A DNA stretch of 6,123 nucleotides. Origin: an uncultured Clostridia bacterium. GTDB taxonomy: Bacteria; Bacillota; Clostridia; TANB77; CAG-508. The notes beneath the pieces were generated by a model. The model was not told the origin of the DNA. It searched no databases and saw only the letters and a list, made by a program, of their open reading frames with translations. The position numbers and the translations under genes are program-made. The stretch is from assembly GCA_947627785.1 (NCBI GenBank), contig CANQXC010000053.1:1-6123 (forward strand). Reading direction: 5' to 3'. Positions 5,945-6,123 of the stretch are shown here, in pieces. Each line of letters opens with the position of its first letter. The first letter of the stretch is position 1.

Positions 5945-6123
5945 ATGAGGTTAAGCAAGGATTTTTTTTACACAATTAAAGAGGATGTAACAGATGAAGA
6001 TTCAAGAAGCGGTAAATTGTTAGTTAGAAGCGGAATGATAAAAAAGATAGGAAATGGAATATATGCTAAAATGCCTTTAGGTGAAAAAGCTTTACAAAAT
6101 ATAGAAAATGTTGTACGTAAACA
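5945..6123 (+). CDS. proS: Prolyl-tRNA synthetase, N-terminal fragment cut by window end
   Basis: The enzyme charges tRNA(Pro) with proline in the cytosol. Only 59 codons are visible, and the frame is open to the window edge. The N-terminus is characteristic of bacterial ProS. MRLSKDFFYTIKED is followed by a D-x-x-S-R-S-G-K-L-L-V-R-S-G-M-I-K-K segment (about 19-35). GNGIYAKMPLGEKALQNIENVVRK (37-60 region) corresponds to the family's conserved G-I-Y-x-x-x-P-L-G-x-x-x-L-x-x-I-E-x-V-R stretch. The catalytic class II motifs 2 and 3 and the editing domain lie outside the window, so the subtype cannot be judged. It probably has its own promoter in the 103-bp gap. That gap has no room for a T-box leader, the riboswitch that often controls aminoacyl-tRNA synthetase genes in Firmicutes. 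Confidence 0.9.
   Translation, partial: MRLSKDFFYTIKEDVTDEDSRSGKLLVRSGMIKKIGNGIYAKMPLGEKALQNIENVVRK

Overview
The window is strongly AT-rich and reads as low-GC Gram-positive DNA, most likely Clostridia or a related Firmicute. The signs are strong AGGAGG-type ribosome binding sites, TTG as well as ATG starts, sigma-A-like promoters with extended -10 boxes, AGA-dominated arginine codons, and proteins whose motifs fit Firmicute families. TGG encodes Trp and no in-frame TGA occurs inside the genes, so the standard bacterial code applies. All five genes are on the + strand. The genus cannot be named from this sequence alone.

Layout. (1) 2-1393: a 5'-truncated gene for a DUF2201-type protein, with an N-terminal HExxH metallopeptidase-like domain, an Asn/Gln-rich linker and a C-terminal VWA-like domain with a MIDAS motif. 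A long AT-rich hairpin follows (1425-1468). (2) 1533-1973: a YqeY (GatB/YqeY-domain) protein, driven by a near-consensus promoter that starts two bases after the hairpin and initiated at a TTG. A clear intrinsic terminator follows (2020-2063). (3) 2263-4164: a long (633 aa) glutamine synthetase, with its own extended -10 promoter and a leader of about 100 nt. (4) 4186-5841: a 551-aa protein I cannot assign to a family, carrying HELGH and a possible third zinc ligand. It follows the synthetase after 21 bp with a strong ribosome binding site, so the two probably form an operon. (5) 5945-6123: the first 59 codons of prolyl-tRNA synthetase (proS), cut by the window edge.

No stretch over 300 bp lacks a gene. 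The longest gap (1974-2262, 289 bp) holds the yqeY terminator, the glutamine synthetase promoter and its leader. I see no tRNA, rRNA, CRISPR array, insertion sequence or recognisable riboswitch.

How the genes work together: yqeY and proS look like ordinary chromosomal housekeeping genes with their own promoters. The part most worth following up is the two-gene unit of a non-standard long glutamine synthetase and an unassigned putative cytosolic gluzincin. A functional link between them is inferred from spacing only.
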